This document shows positions 48,408 to 56,233 of a DNA stretch of 64,000 nucleotides, one piece after another. This DNA comes from AC-32 sp963736055 (GTDB taxonomy: Bacteria; Actinomycetota; Thermoleophilia; Gaiellales; Gaiellaceae): contig CAVTNM010000008.1 of assembly GCA_963736055.1 (NCBI GenBank), positions 620,001 to 684,000 on the forward strand. Direction: 5' to 3'. The position numbers and the translations under genes are program-made. How positions within the stretch are numbered: the stretch's first letter is position 1; every line of letters starts with the position of its first letter. The notes beneath the pieces are model-generated. The model saw nothing but the letters and a program-made list of their open reading frames with translations. It searched no databases and was not told where the DNA came from.

Positions 48408-49040
48408 ATGCGTGAGCTGCGGCCGGGTGTCTGGCATTGGCAATCGTCGCATCCCGCCTGGAACGAGGAGGAGTGGTGGCCCGCGCTCGTATCGTCGTAC
48501 GCGATCGAGGTCGGCGACGACTTCCTGTTGTTCGACCCGCTCTCCGTTCCCGACGAGCTACGTGAGCGCGCGACCGCCGTCGTCCTGACGGCGCCCTATC
48601 ACGAGCGCGATGCCCGTCGGCTTGGCCTCCCGGTGCATACGCCGCCGGCGGACACCTGGCAGGACTGGGTCGAGAAGTTCGGCATCGACCCCGACCGCGT
48701 GCGCGGTATGGAGAGTGATGACCTTGCCTGGTTGCGCGCCGGCGAAGGAGAGGGACACTTTCACGGTCCCGGAGCGTGGCCGTTCGGCTTCACCGCGTAC
48801 GCTGGCCGCGAGGACAACGATCTCATCCTCTGGCTCCCGTCGATCGGCGCGATCGTCACCGGCGACTCGCTCTCCGACTTCGGCGATGGACTGGACATCC
48901 AGCTCGGCGGTCGCAAGCACGTGACGCGCGACGATGTCGTCCAACGGCTGCGTCCGCTGCTCGACCTGCCGGTCGAGCTCGTGCTGCCCGCGCACGGCGA
49001 GCCGACGGATCGCGCGGCGCTCGAGCGCGTGCTCTCGTGA
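48408..49040 (+). CDS. Metallo-beta-lactamase-like protein
   Basis: A ~210-aa protein from ATG 48408 (GTG at 48402 adds two residues). It resembles short MBL-fold hydrolases: DFLLFDPLSVPDELRERATA, VVLTAPYHERDARRLGLPVH, LPSIGAIVTGDSLSDFGDGL and VLPAHGEPTDRAALERVLS. The usual HxHxDH motif is replaced by APYHERDA, so only one of the first histidines remains and catalysis may be lost or changed. It lies between repeats 13 and 14. Confidence 0.78.
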   Translation: MRELRPGVWHWQSSHPAWNEEEWWPALVSSYAIEVGDDFLLFDPLSVPDELRERATAVVLTAPYHERDARRLGLPVHTPPADTWQDWVEKFGIDPDRVRGMESDDLAWLRAGEGEGHFHGPGAWPFGFTAYAGREDNDLILWLPSIGAIVTGDSLSDFGDGLDIQLGGRKHVTRDDVVQRLRPLLDLPVELVLPAHGEPTDRAALERVLS

Positions 49041-49086
49041 GCGGTGCCGGCAGGATTCAGAGGCTCAGGCGACGTGGCGCCTTCCT

Positions 49087-49108
49087 GGGCGAGCGTCCTC
49101 CCTCCTGA
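49087..49108 (+). repeat. Array repeat 14 (degraded)
   Basis: Left half GGGCGAGCGT is intact. The right part CCTCCCTCCTGA differs from both types but shares CCTC with repeat 15. Confidence 0.5.
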
Positions 49109-49163
49109 CCAAAGCCGTTCTGTGCTAACGCGCCACCCTACTCGGATGGTGGGAGCCTGACGT

Positions 49164-49186
49164 GGGCCAGTGTCCTCTCGCCGGAA
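49164..49186 (+). repeat. Array repeat 15 (degraded, end of array)
   Basis: Left half GGGCCAGTGT, then CCTCTCGCCGGAA. It is 77 bases after repeat 14 and directly before the end of mqnA, marking the right edge of the array. Confidence 0.5.
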
Positions 49187-49192
49187 CGTCGA

Positions 49193-49958
49193 TCAGACGG
49201 CGGCCTCGGCACGCGCAACGAAGCGAAGCTCCGGTACCTCGTCCAGCTCACCGACATCTCGGGCCAGCTCGAGGAACGTGAGCAGGCCGGCGCGCTCGCG
49301 CGGGCCGAAGCGGTAGCGCAGCTTCTCGAAGTAGCGTGCGAGGAAGCCGGCCGGATAGCCGTAGCGCTCGCTCGCCTCGTAGGCGAGGCGCTCGGGCTCG
49401 GCTCGGGCGGTAAGCACGGACTCGACCAACGCCTGCTCCAGCTCGGCGAGGCCGGCCGGGACGGGCTCGGGGCACGCCCAGACCGCGAAGACCATCGGCA
49501 GCCCGGTTCGCTCCAGCCAGAGGCGACCGAGGTCGTGGTGCGGCGTCGGGTCCTCGAACGCGCTCTTCAGCGCGGCGTCTCCGATCAGCAGCTTCGCGTC
49601 GGCCTCCTCACCGAGCGCGGACATGCCGCGCCTCGGGCAGCAGCACCTTGGTCAGGACGACGGAGGTCGCGCTCTCGGGCGTGACGGCGATGGTTCGCAC
49701 CTGCTCGAGCGGCTTGCGCGCGACGAGCTGGATCGAGTCGACCGCCCCTTCGGAGGAGACGCAGAGCCGTGGCAGCAGACGCAGCCGGTCGGCGTGGCGC
49801 GCGTACTCGATCGATGAGATCGGGGCGAGGTCGAGCTCGCCTCGCAGCAGCTGCGCGTTCAGGTCGGTCGGCACCCCCTGCGCCTCGTCGACGTCGGCGT
49901 CGAGCCGGTAGAAGACCGGCGCCATGTTCACGTACGAGATGCGCCCGAGACGGATCAC
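49193..49958 (-). CDS. mqnA: Chorismate dehydratase (frame broken by one extra base near 49617)
   Basis: First enzyme of the futalosine menaquinone pathway, turning chorismate into 3-enolpyruvylbenzoate. N-terminal half: MIRLGRISYVNMAPVFYRLD, LLRGELDLAPISSIEYARHA and SVVLTKVLLPEARHV. One frame over it continues LGEEADAKLLIGDAALKSAF, HHDLGRLWLERTGLPMVFAV and onward to the stop. Deleting one base in CATGTCCGCGCTCGG joins them into a ~254-aa protein of normal size. A broken copy of an apparently needed gene is unlikely, so this is probably an assembly indel. It is the last gene of the quinone/bc-complex cluster, 4 bases after the polyprenyl synthase start side. Confidence 0.9.
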
Positions 49959-49962
49959 GCCG

Positions 49963-50872
49963 TCACGACTCCCGGTCCACCACGGCGTCGGTCAGGGCCT
50001 CGAGCTCGTCGCGGCGCACGTGGCCGTCGAGGCACTCTCGGGCCTGGCGGGCATAGCCGAGTGCGAGCTCGCGCGAGACCTCGAGCGCGCCGGTCTCGGC
50101 GACGCGGATCAGCGCTCCGTCCAGAGGCCCGCCCGCCAGGGCGCGGCGGACGGTCGCGTCCTCTCGCGCAGCGAGGATCAGCGGCAGCGTCGGCGTGCCC
50201 TCGCGCAGGTCGGTGCCGGCGATCTTGCCGGTCTCGATCGTCTCGCCGGAGCAGTCGAGGATGTCGTCGGCGATCTGGAACGCGATCCCGAGCGCGAGCC
50301 CGAACCGTCCGAGACCCTCGTCGCCGCCGCTCCCGAGCAGGCACGCGGCCTCGAAGAGCTTCCCCGTCTTGAGGCCGCAGCGCTCGAGATAGCTCTCGAC
50401 GCTCGTCTCCGGATCATGCGTCTGCGCCCGCTGGAGCGCCTCGCCGCGGGCCAGAGCGAGAGTCGCCTCGGCGAGGCAGCCGACCGCCTCGTCGTCGCCG
50501 GTCGCCGCGAGCTCGGCGAACGCCCGCGCGAAGAGGTAGTCGCCTGCCGCCCGCGCAGCGTCCGGCCCGTGGCTCGCCCAGGCGGACGCGCGGCCGCGCC
50601 GGTAGCGCGCCTGGTCGATCAGGTCGTCGTGCACGAGCGTCGCCATGTGCACGAGCTCGACGGCGACGCCGGCCGGGAGGGGCGCCTGACCGCGAGGTGC
50701 CGCGAGGAAGACGAGCAAGGGGGCGCAGCCGCTTCCCGCCCGCGGCGAGCGCCTCGCCGCCGACGACCGAGACCAGCCCGGGCTGGGTGTGCACGGCCGA
50801 GGTCAGCCGCTCCTCGAGATCCTCCAGATAGGCGTCGAGCCCGGGGCTCTCGCGAATCGTCGCGAGGCTCAC
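49963..50872 (-). CDS. Polyprenyl diphosphate synthase (frame broken in a G/C run at 50719-50723)
   Basis: A trans-isoprenyl diphosphate synthase that makes the menaquinone side chain. Start GTG 50872 (MSLATIRESPGLDAYLEDLE) leads to GGEALAAGGKRLRP. The frame then breaks in a run of five C (minus strand) and continues LLVFLAAPRGQAPLPAGVAV. The first aspartate-rich motif is LVHDDLIDQARYRRG and the second is FQIADDILDCSGE, with KTGKLFEAACLLG between. Restored length is ~302 aa. GTGA overlap with menG supports co-translation. Chain length cannot be read reliably. Confidence 0.9.
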
Positions 50873-51555
50873 GCGGCCGCCTTCCCGATGTGCAGCGCCA
50901 CGATCCCGCCGGCGAAGAGCTTCCAGCGGACGTCCTCGAACCCGGCGGAACTCAACATCTCCCCGAGCTGCTCCGGCGCCGGAAACCGCCGCACGCTCGC
51001 GGGGAGGTACGTGTACGCCGAGCCTCCCGGAAGCACCCGCCCGAGCAGGGGCACGAGCCGGTCGAACCAGAGCCTGTAGAAGGGGGCAAGCACGCCGCGC
51101 GGTTGCGTGATCTCCAAGATCGCCAGCCGCCCCCCGGGCCGCAGGACGCGGCGCAGCTCGGCCAGCCCGCGCTCGAGGTCGTCGAGGTTGCGCACGCCGA
51201 AGCCGACGGTCGCGGCATCGAAGGCCGCGTCCTCGAAGGGCAGGGCGAGAAGGTCTCCCTGCACCCACTCGATCTCACCCGACTTGACGCGGGCGCGCTC
51301 GAGCATCCGCGGGGAGAAGTCGAGCCCGGTCACGTCTCCTCCGGCCTCCTTGGCCGCGAGCGCGAGGTCGCCCGTGCCGCAGCACGCGTCGAGCACGCGA
51401 TCGCCGGGGCGGACGACCGCGCCGGCGGCGGCCTGACGCCAGTGCCGGTCGAGGCCGAGCGTCATCGTCCGGTTCATCGCGTCGTAGACCGGCGAGATGC
51501 GGTCGAACATCGAGCGCACCGCGTCGGGCGCCAGCCTGCCGGTCTCCACGCTCAA
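50869..51555 (-). CDS. menG: Demethylmenaquinone methyltransferase (UbiE/MenG)
   Basis: SAM-dependent C-methylation of the quinone ring, the last step of menaquinone synthesis. About 228 aa. Signatures: MFDRISPVYDAMNRTMTLGL and DRHWRQ, motif I VLDACCGTGDLALAAKEAG, VTGLDFSPRMLERAR, ATVGFGVRNLDDLERGLAEL and VLRPGGRLAILEI. I chose TTG at 51555, 1 base after the ubiX stop; GTG at 51549 is an alternative. It overlaps the polyprenyl synthase start by GTGA. Confidence 0.9.
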   Translation of the reverse strand: MSVETGRLAPDAVRSMFDRISPVYDAMNRTMTLGLDRHWRQAAAGAVVRPGDRVLDACCGTGDLALAAKEAGGDVTGLDFSPRMLERARVKSGEIEWVQGDLLALPFEDAAFDAATVGFGVRNLDDLERGLAELRRVLRPGGRLAILEITQPRGVLAPFYRLWFDRLVPLLGRVLPGGSAYTYLPASVRRFPAPEQLGEMLSSAGFEDVRWKLFAGGIVALHIGKAAA

Positions 51556-51556
51556 G

Positions 51557-52156
51557 TCAGTCCTGCCCCCAGCGGCGCACGAGCTCGTGCTCGAGACCGA
51601 GCTGGTCCAGGCAACGCCCGACAACGAAGTCGACGAGATCGTCGACGGACTCGGCTCCGTGGTAGAAGCCCGGCGCGAGGAAGAGCACGACCGCGCCCGC
51701 CTGGCGCACCCGCAGCATGTTCTCCAGGTGGATCAGGGAGAGCGGCGTCTCGCGGGGGCAGAGCACGAGCTTGCGGCCCTCCTTGAGCGCGACGCTCGCC
51801 GCCCGCTGGATCAGGTTCGACATCGCGCCCGAGGCGATCGTCCCGAGCGTGCCCATCGAGCACGGACAGATGACGTAGGCGTCCACCTTGGCCGAGCCGC
51901 TCGCGTAGGGCGCGTGCCAATCGCGCTCGTCGTGGAGCGTGACCGCCTCGCGCACGTGCTCGGTCAGCCGGGCCAGCGTCTCGTCGGGCGAGAGCCGGGC
52001 GTCGCCGTAGAGCTCGGTCGCGAGCACCTCGAGCCCCGCGCGCGAGGCGCAGAGGCCGACCTCGCAGCCCGCGCCGGCGAGCGCCTCGAGCAACCGGGCC
52101 GCATACGGCGCTCCCGAGGCTCCCGTGATGCCCAGGAAGACGCGCTTGGCAGCCAC
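51557..52156 (-). CDS. ubiX: Flavin prenyltransferase (UbiX type)
   Basis: Makes prenylated FMN, the cofactor needed by UbiD decarboxylases. 199 aa. FMN-binding start RVFLGITGASGAPYAARLLE, then YVICPCSMGTLGTIASGAMS, NLIQRAASVALKEGRKLVLC, PRETPLSLIHLENMLRV and APGFYHGAESVDDLVDFVVG. Its partner UbiD is 2.6 kb upstream in the same direction. In futalosine organisms such a pair (MqnL/MqnM) decarboxylates the prenylated naphthoate. Confidence 0.93.
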   Translation of the reverse strand: MAAKRVFLGITGASGAPYAARLLEALAGAGCEVGLCASRAGLEVLATELYGDARLSPDETLARLTEHVREAVTLHDERDWHAPYASGSAKVDAYVICPCSMGTLGTIASGAMSNLIQRAASVALKEGRKLVLCPRETPLSLIHLENMLRVRQAGAVVLFLAPGFYHGAESVDDLVDFVVGRCLDQLGLEHELVRRWGQD

Positions 52157-52158
52157 GG

Positions 52159-52953
52159 CTAGCCCGAGCCCTTCGAGGCCTCGAGGAAGGTCGCGAGCGC
52201 ATGCAGACGGTCTTCACCGAGCGACGCAAACGGAGGCATCGGCGAGCCGGGGTTGACGCAGCTCGGGCACTTGAGGTGGTCGATCTGGAACTGGATGCCC
52301 TTGTTCTTGGCACCCTCCGCGCTCAGGTCGGGCGCGCCGAGGTTCGAGCTGCCGGTGCCCAGGTAGGTGTGGCAGTTCGTGCAGCCCGACTCCGCGAACA
52401 GGTTCGCGCCGGCAAGCGCTTCCTTGTTGTCCTCGAAGCCCTGCTTCTTCGCCCAGCTCGGGATCGCCGCCTTGACCTCGCTCGCGATCGCCTCCTGGGC
52501 GGTCGCGCCCTTGTAGGTGAGCACGCCCATCGAGATGATCGTCAGCGCGGCCGCGACGACCGCAACCGGCCGGCGCGTGAGCCGCCGCTCCATCCGCGTG
52601 TCCACGAACGGCAGGATCAGGAGGATGATCAGCAGGATCGTCGGGATACCGACGGTTGCGAGGATCACCGAGCTCGGCCACTTGAAGATCCGGAGCAGGT
52701 AGAAGAGGAAGTAGAAGTACCAGTCCGGCCTGGGCACGAACGAGGTCGTCCCGGGGTCGGCCTTCGGGCCGATGAGCGTCCCGAGCACGTCGGAGTAGCG
52801 CCAGATGATCGCGAGCCCGGTGATCACGGACACGACGACGAGGCTCATCACCGTGTCGTGGAACATCGCGAACGGGTAGAACGGCTTGCCCCGCTTCTTG
52901 ACGCCCTCCTTGTAACGGTGGAAGGTCGCGCGGCGCTCGTCGAGCGAGCTCAT
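52159..52953 (-). CDS. bc complex: C-terminal cytochrome b segment (subunit IV-like) fused to a c-type haem domain
   Basis: A 264-aa membrane subunit. The first part is subunit IV-like, with FYPFAMFHDTVMSLVVVSVI, PRPDWYFYFLFYLLRIFKWP (the PDWY/PEWY quinol-site motif) and two more helices. After a linker, a mono-haem domain has CTNCH (haem attachment) in AESGCTNCHTYLGTGSSNLG, with a later Met in GSPMPPFASLGEDRLHALAT. The fused design lets electrons pass from Rieske to c haem within the complex. Extra Cys residues in KCPSCVNPG are notable. ATG at 52953 overlaps cytochrome b by ATGA. Confidence 0.88.
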   Translation of the reverse strand: MSSLDERRATFHRYKEGVKKRGKPFYPFAMFHDTVMSLVVVSVITGLAIIWRYSDVLGTLIGPKADPGTTSFVPRPDWYFYFLFYLLRIFKWPSSVILATVGIPTILLIILLILPFVDTRMERRLTRRPVAVVAAALTIISMGVLTYKGATAQEAIASEVKAAIPSWAKKQGFEDNKEALAGANLFAESGCTNCHTYLGTGSSNLGAPDLSAEGAKNKGIQFQIDHLKCPSCVNPGSPMPPFASLGEDRLHALATFLEASKGSG

Positions 52954-53756
52954 TCGGAAGGCCTCCTGCGCACGCCGGCGGCCCGCGGGGCGGGCTGGAC
53001 GAGACCCGAGCGGGGCGGCTGGGGCTCGGGCTCGGTGTCGGGCCCGAGCTCGGCGGCCTCCTTCGACCACGGCGGCGAGCTGACGCCCAGGCGGACGACG
53101 AGGTACAGATGGAACCCGATCAGGCCAATCAGGGCCCCGGGGATGAGCAGCATGTGGATCGAGTAGAAACGGGCCAGCGTGTCCGGGCCGATCTCGGCGC
53201 CGCCGCGTAACACGCTCGCCAGCCAGGGCCCGATGAACGGCGCGGTGCCGTTGATGTTGATCGCGACGACCGTCGCCCAGTAGGCGGTCTGGTCGAAGGG
53301 CAGCAGGTACCCGGTCAGGCCCTCGAACAGGCCCGTGGCCAGGATGAGCACGCCGACGATCCAGTTCAGCTCGCGCGGGTACTTGTACGCGCCGAACAGG
53401 AAGACGCGCCCCATGTGCATGAACATGAGGATGATGAACACGCTCGCGCCCCAGCGGTGCATGCCGCGGACGAGCCAGCCGCCCCAGACGTCGTGCGTGA
53501 TGTGCACGACCGAGGAGTGCGCGTGCTCCGGGTCCGGCTTGTAGTACATCGCGAGGACCACGCCGGTGACGAGCTGGACGAGGAACGCCGTCAGCGTCGC
53601 CGAGCCGAGCGTGTGCCACCAGCTCGAGTCGCCCGGGACCTTGCGGAAGAGGAAGTACTTGACCCCACCGACGAGCCCGGAGCGCTCCTCGAGCCAGTCG
53701 AGTGGATACGTGACCGCCTGCTTGCTCTTGCTCTGCTTTGCCTGCGTGGTCGCCAT
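52950..53756 (-). CDS. bc complex: cytochrome b N-terminal subunit (b6-like)
   Basis: A 268-aa di-haem membrane subunit. Helix and haem-ligand segments: WWHTLGSATLTAFLVQLVTG, VVRITHDV-like VVHITHDVWGGWLVRGMHRW, GASVFIILMFMHMGRVFLFG, GLTGYLLPFDQTAYWATVVA and LARFYSIHMLLIPGALIGLI with paired histidines. The tail is Pro/Arg-rich. ATG at 53756 overlaps the Rieske stop (TGATG). It splits from its C-terminal half at the usual b6f/bc split point. Confidence 0.92.
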   Translation of the reverse strand: MATTQAKQSKSKQAVTYPLDWLEERSGLVGGVKYFLFRKVPGDSSWWHTLGSATLTAFLVQLVTGVVLAMYYKPDPEHAHSSVVHITHDVWGGWLVRGMHRWGASVFIILMFMHMGRVFLFGAYKYPRELNWIVGVLILATGLFEGLTGYLLPFDQTAYWATVVAININGTAPFIGPWLASVLRGGAEIGPDTLARFYSIHMLLIPGALIGLIGFHLYLVVRLGVSSPPWSKEAAELGPDTEPEPQPPRSGLVQPAPRAAGVRRRPSE

Positions 53757-54709
53757 CAGTGCGGCGGCTGCAGGGGGTAGAGCCACGCCTCGGGGCCGTC
53801 GACGTGCTGGCCGGGCCCCGTCTTCTCGTAGCGGTAGATCCTCGCCGTGGCTCCGGCGCCCTTGACCTCCGCGACGCTGTAGACGTCGCCGAGGAAGAGG
53901 TGGCCGTTGCGGATGAAGAACTCGTAGCGGTCGAGTGCGCGGACCGGCGGGCCTGCGATGCGGTTGCCCTCCTGGTCGTACGAGCCGCCGTGACATGGGC
54001 AGATGAAGCCCGCCGCCGGCAGAGCCGGGATCAGGGTTACATGACCGAAGGTCTTCTTCTGGTCCTCGAAGAGCGGTCCCCCGGCCTGGACAGGGCAACC
54101 GAGGTGCGCGCAGCGGTTCGAGATGGTGGTGAAGCTCGGCTTGCCGGCCACGGAGCCGTTGTTGCGGATGAAGGCCGAGCGGCGGGAGATCTCGCCCTGC
54201 TTGGGATCGCGCTGGAACGTCGCGACCATGAACTTGTTTTCCGGAAAGTTCTCGATCGGCCCGATGTCGACCTCGGGCTCCCCCTGGTCGACGAAGGCCG
54301 GCATCAGCGCAAAGCCGAGCGCCGGGAGCGTGACGATCGCCCCGATCGCGGCGCCCAGGCCGAGCGTCGCGCCCTCGAGGAACTTGTTGCGTGGAAAGCG
54401 CTCACCCGCGGGCTCCGCCATCGCCGCGTCGCCGCCGTGCGCCGGCATTGCAGCGGTGTCAGGCGCGGGCTCGGCGGACGGACGACCGGACGCGACCTCG
54501 CGCGCCCAGAGGAAGCCGAAGACGAGCGCGAGCGCGGCGCCGAGCGCGGCTACCCACCAGCTGACCACCAGGCCCACCAGCAGGCAGACGATGCCGACGG
54601 CAAAGCCCACCGGCCAGAGGCTCGGCGACGGAAGCTGCGGCTGTCGATCTTCCCCCGGGGGCTGTTCCACCCGGTGCGCCTCCCCTTCTGTTGAGCGGAC
54701 GGGATTCAA
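53756..54709 (-). CDS. bc complex: Rieske iron-sulfur protein
   Basis: A 317-aa Rieske [2Fe-2S] protein anchored by N-terminal helices (VGFAVGIVCLLVGLVVSWWV; ALGAALALVFGFLWA) and a third hydrophobic stretch before the domain, as in actinobacterial QcrA. Cluster ligands are CAHLGC and CPCHGGSYD. An insertion (FEDQKKTFGHVTLIPALPAA) lies between them. It receives electrons from menaquinol. It is first of the three bc genes and follows ubiD by 19 bases. Confidence 0.93.
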   Translation of the reverse strand: MNPVRSTEGEAHRVEQPPGEDRQPQLPSPSLWPVGFAVGIVCLLVGLVVSWWVAALGAALALVFGFLWAREVASGRPSAEPAPDTAAMPAHGGDAAMAEPAGERFPRNKFLEGATLGLGAAIGAIVTLPALGFALMPAFVDQGEPEVDIGPIENFPENKFMVATFQRDPKQGEISRRSAFIRNNGSVAGKPSFTTISNRCAHLGCPVQAGGPLFEDQKKTFGHVTLIPALPAAGFICPCHGGSYDQEGNRIAGPPVRALDRYEFFIRNGHLFLGDVYSVAEVKGAGATARIYRYEKTGPGQHVDGPEAWLYPLQPPH

Positions 54710-54728
54710 TCGTCGCAGGTTGGCCGCG

Positions 54729-56228
54729 TCAACGACGTAACAGTTGGCGCAACGACCTCCGGCGGCCGTTCGGGTCGGCGGGGGCGGGTGCGCCGAGGCC
54801 GTACTCGCTCCAGCGCTCGTCCACCAGCCGTTGAACCTCCTCGCTCATCACGATCTCCTCGGGCCACGGCCGGGCTCCCTCGTCCGGCCCCTTGTGCGTC
54901 GCGTCGATCCCGATCTTGCCGCCGTAGAACTGAAGCGACGGCGCGTGGTCGAGGTGGTCGAGCGGCCCCTCGGAGAGCATGACGTCGCGCTTCGGGTCGA
55001 CGTTGGCGCCGACGCGGAAGAAGACCTCCTGGTAGTCGTGCACGTCCACCCACTCGTCCACGACGACCACGGCCTTCGTGAGGCTCAGCAGCCCGAGGCC
55101 CCAGATCGCGTGCATCACCTTCTGCGCGTGGCCGGGATAGCTCTTGCGGATCGCGACGATGCAGCAGTTGTGGAAGGCGCCGGCGACCGGGAGGTCGTAG
55201 TCGACGATCTCGGGCACGCTCATCCGGATCGCCGGCAGGAAGATCCGCTCCGTCGCCTTGCCGAGCCACGCGTCCTCCGCGGGCGGCCGGCCGACGACGA
55301 TCGAGGGGTAGATCGCGTCCCGCCGCTTCGTGATCGCGGTGACGTGGAAGACCGGGAACGGCTCGGCGGGCGAGTAGTAGCCGGTGTGGTCGCCGAACGG
55401 GCCCTCGATCGTCAGGTCGTCCTTGGCGATGTAGCCCTCCAGCACGATCTCCGCGTTGGCCGGGACCTCGAGGTCGACCGTCTTCCCGCGCACGAGCTCG
55501 ACGGGCTCTCCCTTGAGGAAGCCCGCGAGCATCAGCTCGTCGACGTGCTTGGGCAGAGGGGCGCTCGCGGCGTAGGCCGTCACGGGGTCGAGCCCGAGCG
55601 CCACGGCGACCTCGAGCTTGCCGTCGGCGAGCAGGTAGTCGGCCCGGCCGTCCTTGTGGATCTGCCAGTGCATCGCAGTGGAGCGCTCGTCGAGCACCTG
55701 CATCCGGTACATGCCGACGTTGCGGCCGCCGCTGCGCGGGTCGGCCGTGATCACCGCGGGCAGCGTGATGAACGGCGCCGCATCGCCCGGCCAGCAGGTC
55801 TGGACCGGCAGCGTGGAGAGGTCGACCTCGTCGCCGGTCAGCACGACCTCCTGCGCCGGGCCGCTGCGAACGGTCTTCGGCTGCGAGTCGGCGATCGACT
55901 TGAGCTTCTTCAGGCCGCGGACCTTCTCGGCCAGCCCCTGTGGCGGCTGCATCTCCAGCACGTCACCGAGCCGGCGGCCGACCTCGTCGAGGCTCTCGGC
56001 GTCGAACGCCAGGCACATCCGGCGCTCGGTGCCGAACTGGTTGATCAGAAGCGGGTGGCTCGAACCCTTCGGGCTCTCGAACAGGAGCGCCGGCCCGCCG
56101 GCCTTGACCACGCGGTCGACGATCTCCGTCACCTCGAGGTGCGGGTCGACCTCGGTGGAAACGCGCACGAGCTCGCCTTCACGCTCGAGGAGCGCGATCC
56201 AGTCGCGCAGATCGGCAGGCGGGGACAT
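54729..56228 (-). CDS. ubiD: UbiD-family prenyl-FMN-dependent decarboxylase
   Basis: A 499-aa decarboxylase. Segments: DLRDWIALLEREGELVRVST, LLINQFGTERRMCLAFDAES, GGRNVGMYRMQVLDERSTAM with HWQIHKDG, FGDHTGYYSPAEPFPVFHVT and VVVDEWVDVHDYQEVFFRVG. The conserved Arg/Glu/Glu region is present. With ubiX in the same cluster it most likely acts in menaquinone synthesis (MqnL role). It has an ATG start at 56228, 5 bases after the end of the cyclase-ATPase gene. Confidence 0.92.
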   Translation of the reverse strand: MSPPADLRDWIALLEREGELVRVSTEVDPHLEVTEIVDRVVKAGGPALLFESPKGSSHPLLINQFGTERRMCLAFDAESLDEVGRRLGDVLEMQPPQGLAEKVRGLKKLKSIADSQPKTVRSGPAQEVVLTGDEVDLSTLPVQTCWPGDAAPFITLPAVITADPRSGGRNVGMYRMQVLDERSTAMHWQIHKDGRADYLLADGKLEVAVALGLDPVTAYAASAPLPKHVDELMLAGFLKGEPVELVRGKTVDLEVPANAEIVLEGYIAKDDLTIEGPFGDHTGYYSPAEPFPVFHVTAITKRRDAIYPSIVVGRPPAEDAWLGKATERIFLPAIRMSVPEIVDYDLPVAGAFHNCCIVAIRKSYPGHAQKVMHAIWGLGLLSLTKAVVVVDEWVDVHDYQEVFFRVGANVDPKRDVMLSEGPLDHLDHAPSLQFYGGKIGIDATHKGPDEGARPWPEEIVMSEEVQRLVDERWSEYGLGAPAPADPNGRRRSLRQLLRR

Positions 56229-56233
56229 CGCGG

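Noticed and set aside
37844..49186. CRISPR array
   Set aside because: The repeats are 27 bp, but the spacing is 0.5-3 kb with genes between and there are no cas genes, so this is not a CRISPR.
37844..49186. Classical integron
   Set aside because: The one-gene-per-repeat layout fits, but no integrase gene, attI site or clear GTTRRRY/RYYYAAC pairs were found. I report it only as cassette-like.
52950..54098. Longer cytochrome b N-terminus (382 aa)
   Set aside because: The added residues are antisense/out-of-frame Rieske gene sequence. The ATG at 53756 matches family starts and overlaps the Rieske stop.
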